Positions 11,887 through 21,448 of a stretch of DNA of 64,000 bases are shown here, in pieces. Source of the DNA: Cryptomeria japonica. Taxonomy: Eukaryota > Streptophyta > Pinopsida > Cupressales > Cupressaceae. The stretch's first letter is position 1. Each line of letters opens with the position of its first letter. Location of the stretch: assembly GCF_030272615.1 (NCBI RefSeq), contig NC_081409.1:477246573-477310572 (forward strand). Direction: 5' to 3'. Both the position numbers and the translations under genes were made by a program. The notes under the pieces are model-generated. The model was not told where the DNA came from, did no database searches, and worked only from the letters and a program-made list of their open reading frames with translations.

Positions 11887-14661
11887 TTATGCAAAGGATG
11901 GGATCAAAGGGATCGAAGGATGGAAAATATGAATTGGATAATGGATAGGGTATTGGAAGAATTGAGCTTCACTGGATGAAAATGAAGGCAAGATCAACAT
12001 TGGAACACACCTTGATGGGTGGTGGATTGATGGAGGAAAAATGGATCTCAGATTGTGAGATTTGGATGGAGGAATAGCTTGGGATTTGCAGACATAAGGG
12101 CCCAAAATGGATGAAGAAGGTGATGGAGGAACAAATTTGAGAGGGTTGGATGGAGGAATAGCAACTTTGGATGCCAAGTTGGATGTTTCTTTAGGCTTTT
12201 GTGCTTCAAGGAGCCGCTTAGGGATCCACATGGTTTTTTATTTTTCATGCTTTTGTGGTTCCTTGGAGTGCATTGCCAACACAAGGGATTTAGGAACCCA
12301 TATAGATTTTAACTTTTGTTTTTGAGCAATGGGCCTTTGTGACCTTTTGGATTTTTCCTTTTCTTTATAGATCAAATTTTTCTTTGTTTTGACATGTTGA
12401 TTATATTGGACATGTTGATCCTTGAATATATGTGGATTTCTAGACTTATGACTTTTATACTTGGCATCCAAATTGCTTGGAGGGGGAAAGGAATGCATGG
12501 ATGGATAGGATTGAAGTGGAGGTCTTTTTCTTGGATGAAATTTACTCAAATATGTGTTCCTTTGTTGACCTTGCATACAGGACGCAGGGATATTATAAGG
12601 ACCTAAGATGGGTGGAAGGGATAAAGGGGAAGGGATATGTTTGGATTTTGAAGGGATGTTGGATTTAGTAGGGGTACCCACGTCTTGAGGAATTTCACTG
12701 AGGCCATGACCCTTAATATTTTCTTTAACATGAAGGGATTCCTGCTTATGGAGATCTACTCCTTTGACTTTATGAATATCTTGACTTGTAGGACACTCTT
12801 TTCTTTGGGAAGAAGACGCGAGTCCATTATGAGGTGGATATGATATGAGAGAAATAATGAGATCTTGAAGTGGATTGGATTGCACCAAAGTGGAAGAACC
12901 CATTATGCATGTCGAGGGTTCATGAACATCTTGCACTGACATGTTATAATCATGAGGAGGGGGATTAGGATCATGAGGGGGACTAGGATTGTGTAGTGGA
13001 CATGGTTCAATGATAGGCTCTTCAAGAGATGGAATGGGAGAAATAATGGGATCATCAAAAGAAATGAGTTCTTGGAGTGTATATGGAGCATTAAGACAAG
13101 GAGATGGTGGAACAAAAGGATCTTGTGGAGGATTTAAAGGAATAATTTGACCTTGACAAGGAGGAAGATCATTGGAATCCTCTTTAAAGGTGCTTTGCTC
13201 TTGACTTTTAATGGGATCATTGGAAAGGATGGAAGGGATATCTTGATCTTTCTTAGGAAGTGGAATGTCAATGGGATTTGAAAGGACATTGTGTTCTTGG
13301 ATAGAATTGACAGGAATAAGTGAATCATTGCGAGTGTCTGGGGAAATGGGATCTTGGTCAACAATTGGATGGGATGATAAGGTTTCAAGATCCTGATCTT
13401 CATCTATTTCAAGACACGTTTCTTCATGCTCTAAATTATCCTCTTGACATGGGGTTGGAATTTGGATATGCATGGGGGATTCTGACAAGGGATCAATGTT
13501 TTGGCATGAAGGGGATGGAATTTGAATGGGACTCTCTAAAAGAGAAGCATTTGATGGCATTAAATCTTGCATTTCCAAATAGTACAAGGGATTTGTATAA
13601 ATGAATTGATTAGCATATATTTCTGTGGCAAACAATCCTTGGGACGATGCATTATTTGATGCATCATTTGGACGCGATGGTGTAAATTGCTCTTGTGAAA
13701 CTTCAAAATATGATGGAATGGGAGGGGAAGTGGAGGCAAATTGAGGGTCAAATTATTGATGGATGGATGAGCCATTGCTAGACATTGGTGTATGATTTTG
13801 ATCATCCTCAGGAAAATCACTTAGGACTCTCTTTAAGATTTGTCTAATAAGGCCACCTTTCTTTGGAGACACATTTGAATCCTTGCGAGGTTTTGACATG
13901 ATTGGATTTATATTTTTAACTTTCTTGGCAAGAATTTGGTCTTGGTTTGATGTCATGTTTTGATATTGGAATTGGTTCAATTGTTTTGACATGTTTGAAA
14001 CTTGGGTTGGTGTGTGCTGCAACCTTTGTTTTTGAATGTTTGGTTGTAGTTGTTGACATTGATATTCCACCATTGGTTGAACCATTTGTTGACATTGTAT
14101 AGCTGGTTGGACATATTGTTGAAATTTGACCATTGGTTGTATATGTTGGACCATTGGTTGTGTCTGTTGGAAATGTTCAAACTGTTGAACAATTGGTTGT
14201 GATGGTTGAAAATGTGATTGATAGTAAACACCTTCTTGTTCTTGTTGTGGAGGCACATAATGTTGTTGTCTCTTTTCTTGAAATTGTTTCATCATCTCTA
14301 TTTGTGAGAGGAGAGATAGTATGTTTGATTGTTCGATAAGAGATCTTACATCAATTGGCTCAAAGTTTGGGTTTGGACCTTGAAATTTTCAAAATGTTTT
14401 GGACATTTGGGATCTAATCTTCTCACTTTTTTTCACTTTTCGTTCCAATATCTCCTTTTCTTGAGCTAGTTTCTCCTCTAGTTTTTGTATTTGGACATTT
14501 AAATCATCATGATAAGTTTGATCCAAGTTATGAGACATGTAGAGATTGGATTGACATGATTGATTGCTCAATTGTAATGACATGGCTTCGTAAGAAGGTT
14601 GAGACCTTATTTCAACAAACATGTCACTATGCAATGCAACTAATGGGATTGACAAATGCAA
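11887..14661 (-). pseudogene. Long low-complexity ORF of element C, unrecognised
   Basis: A single minus-strand frame of about 925 codons, broken by only three stops near 14388, 13752 and 12237. From the N-terminus there is a short coiled coil (IQKLEEKLAQEKEILERKV). A Gln-rich stretch with many VQ and QPMVQ repeats follows. Next comes a block (KKGGLIRQILKRVLSDFPED), then a long Pro/Ser/Asp-rich region with many IP and PP dipeptides. The C-terminus is basic, with a repeated motif: IWVPKSLV and, about 20 codons on, MWIPKRLL. I see no capsid, zinc knuckle, protease or polymerase motif. It occupies the gag position and may be a derived structural protein, but I do not recognise the family. The region from 14662 to 14880 shows nothing. 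Confidence 0.6.
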
Positions 14662-14880
14662 CCTAAAAGGATGACAATGTAACTAAATGTTTTTGTACTT
14701 TTTGAATTTTTGGAATGACAACTAGATGGAACTAAATGCAATGAAAATGTGACCTTGCTTTGGACCTTTGAGTTTCTATGGTTTGATAATGTTGTGCTAC
14801 TAAGTGCAACCTATTTTTTTGGTTATTATTTCAAAAAAATTTGGAAATGATATGCAATCTTAAGCAATGGTAATGCAACC

Positions 14881-15656
14881 TGTATATGGTGAAAATGGAT
14901 AGCAATAAACAACAATATTGAAAGACTAAAATGGATTCAACCACCAAACCCTAGCCTAACAATGAACAAAGATCCACCATAACATATGAAGATAACCTAA
15001 GACAATGCAAAATAACTCAAAAATCACAAAGATTATACCATCACATGTCCACTAGGGTTTTGATCTCCATTCTTCCTATCTCCATTGATCTTGTTTGATA
15101 TGCTTGCTCTCAGATTTTTGTATGCACAAGAGCTCAACAAAGAACGGAATGTGGTTGCAAGTAGAATTGTAGTGTAGTCAATTGATCCAGTAGTTAGCTC
15201 CTTAGGGTTTGATAATGAAGGAAGCATCTCCTTAAATAGAAGACACAATAGAAAATGGAGGGTTAAGATTGAGAGGTGTAAAAAGGAGGTCGGCTAGGAT
15301 TAGAGGGTAGGTATAAGAAATACCAAAATAATGAAAGGGGTAGGTAGTGTAGGAAATAAGAGATGAATGACATGTGTCATGTGTAGAAAAAGATAATGAA
15401 TTAATTAAATAAATAAAGATTTATTTAATTAATAGAAGAAGTAGGGCAATTAAATAAATAAAATATTTATTTAATATAGGAAAGGGATAATTTAAATAAA
15501 TAAATGTATTTATTTAAATGAGAAATAAGGCTAGAAGAGGATAAATGAATTAATTAAATAAATAAAGATTTATTTAATTAATAGAAGAATTAGGCTTAGA
15601 TAATTAAATAAATAAAATATTTATTTATTTAGACATGACAATTTTGGGTGTCTACA
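14881..15656 (-). repeat. 3' LTR of element D
   Basis: Nearly identical to 18754-19529. Its last 260 bp hold four or five AT palindromes of the type TTAATTAAATAAATAAA..TTTATTTAATTAA. The 71-codon reading frame at 15033-15248 recurs in the other LTR and is not a gene. Confidence 0.96.
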
Positions 15657-15674
15657 TTTTGCCCCTCTTTGAGA
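15657..15674 (-). other. Polypurine tract of element D
   Basis: The minus strand reads CAAAGAGGGGCAAAA immediately before TGTAGACACC. It is identical to the tract of C, which links the two families. Confidence 0.88.
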
Positions 15675-15896
15675 CAATGCGGCTTGTCGCGTTGTTTCAA
15701 AGAAGATAAGATGAACTGATACAGAGTTGCCCCAGGATGGGAATGATATGCCCCCTCGAGAGATTGGATGAAAAAGTCTGGAAAGATTGCAGACAATCTC
15801 TCGATAAGAAAGATAGGATAGAATGGACGGATTGGATAAAGTGACAAAGTCACGGGATGAGGAAGACTGACTCGGGAAATGAGGGCGAGGGCTAGG

Positions 15897-15906
15897 GTAG
15901 GCTATA
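15897..15906 (+). promoter_or_regulatory. Possible TATA box of the PMD gene
   Basis: GGCTATAAGA lies about 100 bp upstream of the proposed ATG at 16001, a normal plant spacing. The call rests on motif and position only. Confidence 0.4.
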
Positions 15907-16000
15907 AGATAGACCACGGGCAAAAGACATCCTTATTGTCATCCACACCCATAGAAGATCACAGTGCAGAGCGAGAAAAGAGCAGCAGCAGTCAGCAGCG

Positions 16001-18794
16001 ATGGCATTCGTTCATAGATTCGACCGTGTCCGCCGATTCCAGCGACCAGCCGATGCAGGAGAGCCGGTAAGTACCCGAAAACCTCCTCGTACTTTCACGC
16101 ATTTCGAGTTTTGTCATAAATGCATGTTTAGGAGCAATAAATGCGGTAGGAATAGGATAGTTTAAAAGTGCAAAAACGCGCAACCGCGTCTGTGTCAGCG
16201 CCAGGTGCGTCTGTGTCCAATAGGCGCGTCTGTGTCGGGTCTAGGCGCGTCTGTGCCTGGAACCACGTTTGTGTTGAATGCGGACGCGTTTGTGAAATGT
16301 AGTAGCGTCTGTGATTTTCAATAGCGTTTATGTCATGCAGGGACGTCTGTGTTCCCTGGTCGCGTTTGTGTCTGGCATAGGCACGTTTGTGTTCAGAAAG
16401 CGCGTCTGTGTTGCAGAGGCGCGTTTATGCAGTCTATAAGCGCGTTTATGAGTAAAAAGCGCGTGTGTGTTGAAACAGTACGTTTGTGTGTTTAAATGCA
16501 TGGTTTTAGTCCTGTAGGTCAAATCGGCAGTTCTGTGATGAACATACGCTGTCGATTGGATAAGCTGCTGAGAGGATACACTCAAGCAGGTCCTCTGGGA
16601 AGATTAGGATAGATCAAGGCACTTTGTGATGAACAGGGAGCACCAAGATAGACAGCACTTTGTGATGAACAGGGAGTGCGAATGTGAGTGACACTTTGTG
16701 ATGAACAGGGAATGTCACACACGTAGTACTTTGTGATGAACAGGGAGTACTACTAGGATAAATAGCAACACTTTGTGATGAACAGTGAGTGTCACTAGGG
16801 TAGATAGCCATATGCATTTAGGTAGCGAGTAGCATTTTGTGATAAACAGTGAATGCCACGATAACTAACAAGATTGATTTGCTTGACTGCAGGAGTATTT
16901 GCCGATGTTGGAGTCACGGGAGAGATTCCCGTCGACACAGAGACTGCGACCAGAGTTGTCTATCCAGGACATGATTTCCGTTGAGGAGATGGGTCTCACA
17001 CATATGCTCTATGTGCCCGAGTTTCGGGCAAACATGGGGTTGCTGACTGCGTTGGCCGAGAGATGGCACTCAGAGACATGCACGTTTCACCTGCCGATGG
17101 GTGAGATGACAGTGACACTGGAGGATGTATACAGGATATTACATGTTCCCATTGATGGAGAGTTGATCCCCTACGACCGTGATGGTGACAGGGAGGCCTT
17201 GAGACGGGTCTTTCAGGATCCTGAGTTGGAGATGCGAGCAGGACATGTAGCCTGGGACACCATGACTGCCACAGGATTAGCATTGCCGGCAGTTGTTGGG
17301 GGAGTTATCAGTGGATACTTGTGTCCAGACAGGGCCACACGAGGATTGGCAGTGGGCTGGGGAGGGGCCTTGGAGACGCTGATGGCAGAGCACACTAGGT
17401 ATGCATGGGGGCCATGTGTCCTAGCACATTTGTATTATGAGCTGCATCAGTTTGTATACCATGGATCAGTGGGGTTGGGCTGCGGTGTGACTCTCTTGCA
17501 GGTGTGGGCCTATGAGCACCTTCCCATCACATGGCCTATTCATTTCAGAGGCAGAGGACAGGGACAGAGTTTTGTGCACCTATATGCGATGATTACATCC
17601 CAGCCTCGGATTGGGAGATTGGAGCACTGGAGGAGAGTCATTGATGACATGGACATGGTGATCTGGAGGCCGTACCTGGGGTGCGAGGAGTGGGAGGACG
17701 ACACATTGGAGCTGCCCTACACCTTCCGGAGCAGGTACCTGATTGGGCGGACGCCCTACATATTAGAGAGACAGCTGGTGGATAGGGTATGCAGGCAGTA
17801 TGGCAGGATTCAGAGGATGCCGCGAGGCTCGGGCATGTATGCCCGTACGGTCAGAGATCAGGTGCAGTTTGGCCCACTGCTATCATATGATCAGGCAGTT
17901 ATGCAGCTAGCGGAGATGATGCCGATGCCATGGGACATGTGGCCAGAGGTAGATGATGCAGGGATGGACGCAGAGTACTCTGCGTACTGGGCAGAGCATC
18001 CATTTCCTAGGTTGACAGATCCAGCAGAGCCAGTGGATGGAGAGGGTGGAGGAGAGGATGATGATGGAGGAGGGGATGGAGGTAGGGGCCGGCGGAGGCG
18101 GAGGGGAGTGGTGGTAGAGAGACGGGTAGCACCTCGGAGGGAGGGAGGTCAGGAGAGAGCAGCTCCAGTGGTGAGAGGACGGGGTGGACTGCCCCTACAG
18201 GTGCCAGCAGCACAGGGTCCCAGAGAGGGACAGAGACAGGTGCAGCCAGAGGGACAGAGACAGGTACAGCCACAGGGACAGGTGCAGGCAGAGGCGCAGG
18301 GACAGGCACCTGTAGAGGAGGAGCCACAGGCAGGGACGGAGAGCGGAGACTTTGAGGAGGATGAGGTGCTTAGGCTGCGGGAGATTTGCCAGGGCCAGGC
18401 AGATGAGATTGAGGATTTGGTTCGAGAGAGGAACCACCTCAGGATCAGGGTCCGAGATACAGAGCGGGAGAGGGATCAGGCCATCCAGAGATACACCGAG
18501 GCCGAGACAGCTCTGAGGGCAGGGAGGCGGGCAGCAGAGGATGCAGGGGCAGGCTACGCATATGTTTTGCAAGCCAGAGAGGAGATCTCCTACTGGAGGG
18601 ATCTATATTATGCAGCCGTGCCAGCAGATCAGCGAGCTAGGAGCTTCCATAGATCGTCGCGCACAGCGACGGCTACGGGAGGGAGCCGCAGGAGACAGGC
18701 ATCCAGCGGTGGGGTTATGGGGCCTCCACCACCACCAGAGAGACAGGCCAAAATGTATATGGTGAAAATGGATAGCAATAAACAACAATATTGA
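16001..18794 (+). CDS. Plant mobile domain (PMD) protein, two exons, antisense to its LTR element
   Basis: Exon 1 is 16001-16066 (ATG, 22 codons, ends GAGCCG). The donor GTAAGT is at 16067 and the acceptor TTGACTGCAG at 16892. Exon 2 is 16893-18794. The join is phase 0 and gives about 655 residues. The first ATG of exon 2 is at 16905. Exon 2 has the PMD signature of the MAIN/MAIL family and of transposon PMD proteins: LTALAERWHSETCTFHLPMG, MTVTLEDVYRILHVPIDG, then LLQVWAYEHLPI and a WRPYLG block, about residues 30-330. An acidic/Gly and Arg run follows, then GQRQVQP repeats and a coiled coil (VLRLREICQGQADEIEDLVR..). The final 13 or so codons and the TGA lie inside the right LTR, so the native C-terminus was replaced. 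It is much richer in GC than its surroundings. PMD genes occur antisense near the 3' LTR of some Gypsy Tat elements. The role here is unknown. Confidence 0.85.
16183..16492 (+). repeat. CGTYTGTG array, about 16 copies at 20-bp spacing
   Basis: The motif GCGTCTGTGT (variants CGTTTGTG, CGTTTATG) recurs about every 18-21 bp while the spacers differ. Two copies sit in the loop of a perfect or near-perfect inverted repeat: CAGGGA/TCCCTG (16338-16358) and TCTAGGC/GCCTGGA (16240-16261). Confidence 0.88.
16522..16856 (+). repeat. Array of hairpins with constant loop and variable stems
   Basis: Six units share the 15-nt loop TTGTGATGAACAGGG (unit 6 differs at two bases), with stems that change in step. 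They are GCACT/AGTGC (16655-16679), GTGACA/TGTCAC (16688-16718, one inner mismatch), GTAGTACT/AGTACTAC (16723-16753), ACACT/AGTGT (16768-16792), GCATT/AATGC (16832-16856) and an imperfect unit (16618-16644). A seventh relative at 16522-16557 pairs AATCGGCAG with CTGTCGATT around TGTGATGAACA. Spacing is 36, 36, 35, 42 and 64 bp. The compensating changes point to selection for pairing, in RNA or in single-stranded DNA. Confidence 0.88.
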
Positions 18795-19529
18795 AAGACT
18801 AAAATGGATTCAACCACCAAACCCTAGCCTAACAATGAACAAAGATCCACCATAACATATGAAGATAACCTAAGACAATGCAAAATAACTCAAAAATCAC
18901 AAAGATTATACCATCACATGTCCACTAGGGTTTTGATCTCCATTCTTCCTATCTCCATTGATCTTGTTTGATATGCTTGCTCTCAGATTTTTGTATGCAC
19001 AAGAGCTCAACAAAGAACGGAATGTGGTTGCAAGTAGAATTGTAGTGTAGTCAATTGATCCAGTAGTTAGCTCCTTAGGGTTTGATAATGAAGGAAGCAT
19101 CTCCTTAAATAGAAGACACAATAGAAAATGGAGGGTTAAGATTGAGAGGTGTAAAAAGGAGGTCGGCTAGGATTAGAGGGTAGGTATAAGAAATACCAAA
19201 ATAATGAAAGGGGTAGGTAGTGTAGGAAATAAGAGATGAATGACATGTGTCATGTGTAGAAAAAGATAATGAATTAATTAAATAAATAAAGATTTATTTA
19301 ATTAATAGAAGAAGTAGGGCAATTAAATAAATAAAATATTTATTTAATATAGGAAAGGGATAATTTAAATAAATAAATGTATTTATTTAAATGAGAAATA
19401 AGGCTAGAAGAGGATAAATGAATTAATTAAATAAATAAAGATTTATTTAATTAATAGAAGAATTAGGCTTAGATAATTAAATAAATAAAATATTTATTTA
19501 ATTAGACATGACAATTTTGGGTGTCTACA
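18754..19529 (-). repeat. 5' LTR of element D
   Basis: Equal in length to the left LTR, with one visible difference. The PMD reading frame crosses into it and ends at 18794. Confidence 0.96.
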
Positions 19530-19534
19530 CAACC

Positions 19535-21429
19535 TATTTTTTTTTTGTTGTTTTTCGAGGTTTGGACAAACTTTTTGGAATGCAAACCTAAAGACTCAAC
19601 CTTGGGAAGTTGAAATGAAGCCAAGACCTTAAAGGACAAAGGACCAAATGACAATAGGACAAATTGACAATGTCTCACCTATATGCTTGGATACTAAGCT
19701 AGGTTTGACAAAAATGATATTAATGAAAGGACAAATTTTAGACAAGGTCAAGACTCCCTAACAACAACTTAGGGTATCATCCAAAGTTTTGATTTTTTAA
19801 GTTTGACAAACCAAATTTTTGAGACTAAATGAAAGAAGGCAATGATTATGACAATGACTTAGGATATGACATGAAAATGATCTAAGGATATGATATGACA
19901 AGATGAAGCCAAGACAAGATGACAATACAATGATAAGGATATGCAAAGACCAATGACTTGGAATATGCAAAATGTAGCCTAGGCAAGACCTAATTTTAGC
20001 ATGACAAGGATAATGCACGAATGTCACCTAAATGGAAATCTAGCTTGGATATGACAATGAAATGAAAACTTAGGGAAATAATTTTGAACCTAAGTGCAAA
20101 ATGAGGACGATTGCAATGAAAAGGACTAAAATGAAGGGAGATGACAATATGTCCTAGGACCTAGGTTGGACTATGCAAAACCTAGCCTAAAGTGACATGA
20201 AATTTGAAACAAAGATATTCAATGTCTTGACAAGCCAAATGTTGGATGAATACTTGGACAAATTTGGACTTTTGTTTTGAATTGAAGGTTGTTGATTTTG
20301 AAAACCCAAGTTGATTATGAGCACTTTTGAAAGTTTGTTTTTGATTTAACTTTTGACAATCACGAAAGACAAAATGTTTGTTTGACTTTGACTCAAGACA
20401 ATCAAGCACATTCACAACAAATCCTATGGTTGGCAAGGGCAATATCTATTGAATCCTCTAACCATAAAATACAACACTCAGCCAGATAGCTAGACGCTTG
20501 GTAGCACTGGCTCCCCCTTACAGTGCACTCACTTCTCGGGCATACCAAGCTTCGAGTTCAAGGGGCATCACTTCCCAAGAACTTGCTATCTCTAACTGAG
20601 GAGTACATGAGAGGTGTCTTCAACATGCGCATATCACAACGCCTGAGCCAACAGATAGAAGGATTTTGGCATCTAAAAACAAGAGGTTCTAGTAAGGGCA
20701 TCCGTTCGGGTGGGTATCGATCCGATGAATAAATTGTCACAATACCATTCCAGCACCCGTTGTCTACAACTTTCGTTGCATCCACAGTTATTTAGAGTGG
20801 TTTAGAAGAGCTTGGCTTTAGCCCATCACCGCTTTGGGTCATTCCCTCTCACCAATGCCTATGCGAAGTGCCAAGCAAATTGGGAGGAAGGCCTAGTTCT
20901 AAGGGTTAAAACATGCAATCAAATTAAAAACAGACAAAGCATGCATGGTGTTCATTAACCTTTAAGAAATGAAATGTGCAACTACTTTAAAAATTGCGAG
21001 CAATATGTTTTAATGAGAGTCTTTGACCACATCCTGCATAAGATTCATTAGTAGTTGCATTTTTAGTCTTCATCACACGTAACGCCAAGATGCTGCATAG
21101 AGAATTAGCACCAAAGAAAAACTAGAATGCAAGAAACATAATGAAAACAAACAAATTTGCGAGTAAAAACAATAGATTTCACCTCTATTTCTGGCCTTGC
21201 ACAGGCGCAAAATGCCTCAACACAGGTGCATAAAACTTCAACACAAGCACAGAAAACTCAAACACAGGTGCAAAAAACTCAAACACAGGTGCAAAAAATG
21301 CAAACACAGGCACAGAAAATGTCAACACAGGCGTAGAAGTGTCCAGAAAGCTCCGAGTCCCCCCGTTTCTTGAGTTTTTCACCTGCAAATAGCTCAAAAG
21401 CACTCAAAACATGGTTAAGGGGTTAGTTC
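19535..21429 (-). other. 5' leader of element C, no gene
   Basis: Lies between the primer site and the long ORF of C. It is purine/pyrimidine biased and full of GACAATG / ATGACAAG repeats. A more GC-rich block at 20478-20880 has a weak resemblance to a tRNA-derived SINE, which I do not support. The array at 21190-21345 is listed separately. Confidence 0.5.
21190..21345. repeat. ACACAGGYGCA array in C
   Basis: About seven copies of AACACAGGTGCAAAA-like units at about 20-bp spacing. The reverse complement, GCACCTGTGT, resembles the GCGTCTGTGT motif of D. Confidence 0.75.
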
Positions 21430-21444
21430 ACATCGGGTTCACCA
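21430..21444 (-). other. Candidate primer-binding site of element C
   Basis: The minus strand reads TGGTGAACCCGATG four bases after the LTR end. Element I has TGGTGAACCTGACAC in the same position (41945-41959). I cannot assign the tRNA. Confidence 0.6.
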
Positions 21445-21448
21445 GAAA

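Larger units (their letters stand above)
16067..16892 (+). other. Proposed 826-bp intron of the PMD gene
   Basis: Perfect GTAAGT donor, TGCAG acceptor, in-frame join and no long open frame inside. The whole intron consists of two repeat arrays (16183-16492 and 16522-16856). The alternative is that it is a 5' leader and translation starts at 16905. Confidence 0.65.
14881..19529 (-). mobile_element. Non-autonomous LTR element D carrying an antisense PMD gene
   Basis: Two 776-bp LTRs (14881-15656, 18754-19529) start TGTATATGG and end GTGTCTACA, flanked by a perfect CAACC duplication (14876-14880, 19530-19534). I see only one difference between the LTRs (T/A in the final ATTTATT(T/A)AGAC stretch), so insertion was recent. 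The polypurine tract beside the left LTR makes the element minus-strand. The internal 3.1 kb holds only a plus-strand PMD gene and its leader: no gag, protease, RT or integrase. No clear tRNA primer site adjoins the right LTR. It must have been mobilised in trans. Confidence 0.93.

Noticed and set aside
15033-15248. 71-codon frame, repeated at 18906-19121
   Set aside because: It is part of the LTR of D and carries no domain. It repeats only because the LTR does.
16522-16856. CRISPR-like array
   Set aside because: The repeats lie in loops of pairing stems, spacing is irregular, and the sequence is a plant nuclear transposon.
16522-16856. Box C/D snoRNA cluster (the loop contains GTGATGA, like a C box)
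   Set aside because: There is no D box (CTGA) at the right place, and units are only 25-36 nt, too short for a snoRNA.
18007-18572. Pro/Leu-rich reading frames on the minus strand
   Set aside because: They are antisense to the low-complexity part of the PMD gene and have no motif of their own.
20478-20880. Possible second SINE (AAGCTTCGAGTTCAAG resembles a B box)
   Set aside because: No convincing A box at the right distance, no tail and no target duplication.
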